A stretch of DNA of 64,000 nt from Stenotrophomonas maltophilia. GTDB taxonomy: Bacteria; Pseudomonadota; Gammaproteobacteria; Xanthomonadales; Xanthomonadaceae. The notes under the pieces were generated by a model. That model had not been told where the DNA came from and did not search any database. It saw nothing but the letters and a program-made list of their open reading frames with translations. The translations under genes were made by a program, and so were the position numbers. Where the stretch lies: the NCBI RefSeq assembly GCF_006970445.1, contig NZ_CP033877.1, positions 2,364,750 to 2,428,749 of the forward strand, in the 5' to 3' direction. Shown here piece after piece: positions 63,722 to 64,000 of the stretch. Position 1 is the stretch's first letter. Every line of letters begins with the position of its first letter.

Positions 63722-64000
63722 TCAGAACGCGCGCTCCCATTTCAGGCTGAGCAGGCTGCGGTCGTGGCTGTACAGCCAGCCGACGTTGCTGTCGATGCGG
63801 GCGTAGCGCAGGCTCAGGCTGGGCACCAGCCCAGCCACGGCCAGACGCTCGCTGCGCACGATGGCGATCAGGTTCTGTTCGTCGTCCTGCCTGCGCGCCT
63901 CCAGCAGCGGACTCCAGGCGTCGTAGTCGCGATGGCGCAGCGACACGAATACGGTGGCCGTGGTGCCACTCCACTGCCGTGCCGCACCCAGCCGCAGGCC
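63722..64000 (-). CDS. C-terminal part of an outer-membrane barrel protein (DUF560/Slam-like), truncated by window
   Basis: The last 92 residues of a gene that continues beyond the window. Amphipathic strands such as TTATVFVSLRHRDYDAWSPL, LIAIVRSERLAVAGLVPSLS, YARIDSNVGWLYSHD and the terminal SLKWERAF (aromatic last residue) show an outer-membrane barrel. The HRDYD..RRQDDEQ and SNVGWLYSHDRS pattern is like the C-terminus of surface lipoprotein assembly modifier proteins (DUF560). The 5' part is not available. Confidence 0.65.
   Translation of the reverse strand, partial: GLRLGAARQWSGTTATVFVSLRHRDYDAWSPLLEARRQDDEQNLIAIVRSERLAVAGLVPSLSLRYARIDSNVGWLYSHDRSLLSLKWERAF

Overview
The window is high-GC chromosomal DNA, and I assign it to the Stenotrophomonas maltophilia complex. 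Two things show this directly. The 290-residue product at 15915-16787 is the L1 class B3 metallo-beta-lactamase. Gene ends and gaps also carry many short palindromes that end in GTAG/CTAC, the hallmark of the SMAG repeat family described in S. maltophilia. I see no rRNA, tRNA, CRISPR array, insertion sequence or prophage.

Layout. 1-4000: MgtC-like membrane protein, a histidine kinase/FixJ-type regulator pair, and three small housekeeping genes. 4000-8400: a three-gene operon of coiled-coil proteins of unknown role, the last with a poly-serine, glycine-rich tail. 8400-14000: LtrA with a small membrane partner, then a sigma factor/FecR/TonB-receptor signalling set. 14000-23000: a Tat-type amidohydrolase divergent from blaL1, DUF411 and Cys-rich metal proteins, a molybdopterin oxidoreductase divergent from fdhD, and a peroxidase-related enzyme divergent from an AraC regulator. 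23000-25200: a DHA2 efflux pump and TetR repressor behind a perfect 32-bp palindrome.

25250-33450 is the most coherent accessory block. A six-gene operon (DUF2796 protein, ABC ATPase, FtsX-like permease, two tandem DUF3299 lipoproteins and an unknown protein), a divergent MerC-like protein, a TonB receptor and an AraC regulator are arranged around two near-identical Zur-like boxes. I read this as a zinc-acquisition locus. 33450-37550: a LysR regulator divergent from a dkgB, luciferase-like oxidoreductase, cyclase and MoaF-like operon. 37550-41050: copC, copD and a heavy-metal two-component pair behind a TTAC-N6-GTAA box. 41200-43000: LysR and SDR genes. 43100-50700: a czcCBA-like heavy-metal RND efflux operon divergent from its own two-component system. 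Their shared promoter holds four CTTGC repeats spaced exactly 11 bp.

50700-64000: a tandem array of SMAG dimers, a GH92 mannosidase, an autotransporter whose 5' end has lower GC than its barrel, an 80-residue protein behind a structured leader, thioredoxin-like and host-attachment genes, proP behind a leader with short overlapping ORFs, a Phd/YefM antitoxin with a zeta-like kinase, an HWE kinase with a single-domain receiver, and the end of an outer-membrane barrel protein. The main themes are metal handling (zinc, copper, divalent cation efflux, siderophore-type uptake) and regulation by divergent gene pairs. The repeats also touch coding ends: the TAG stop codon of at least four genes is part of a SMAG terminal GTAG.
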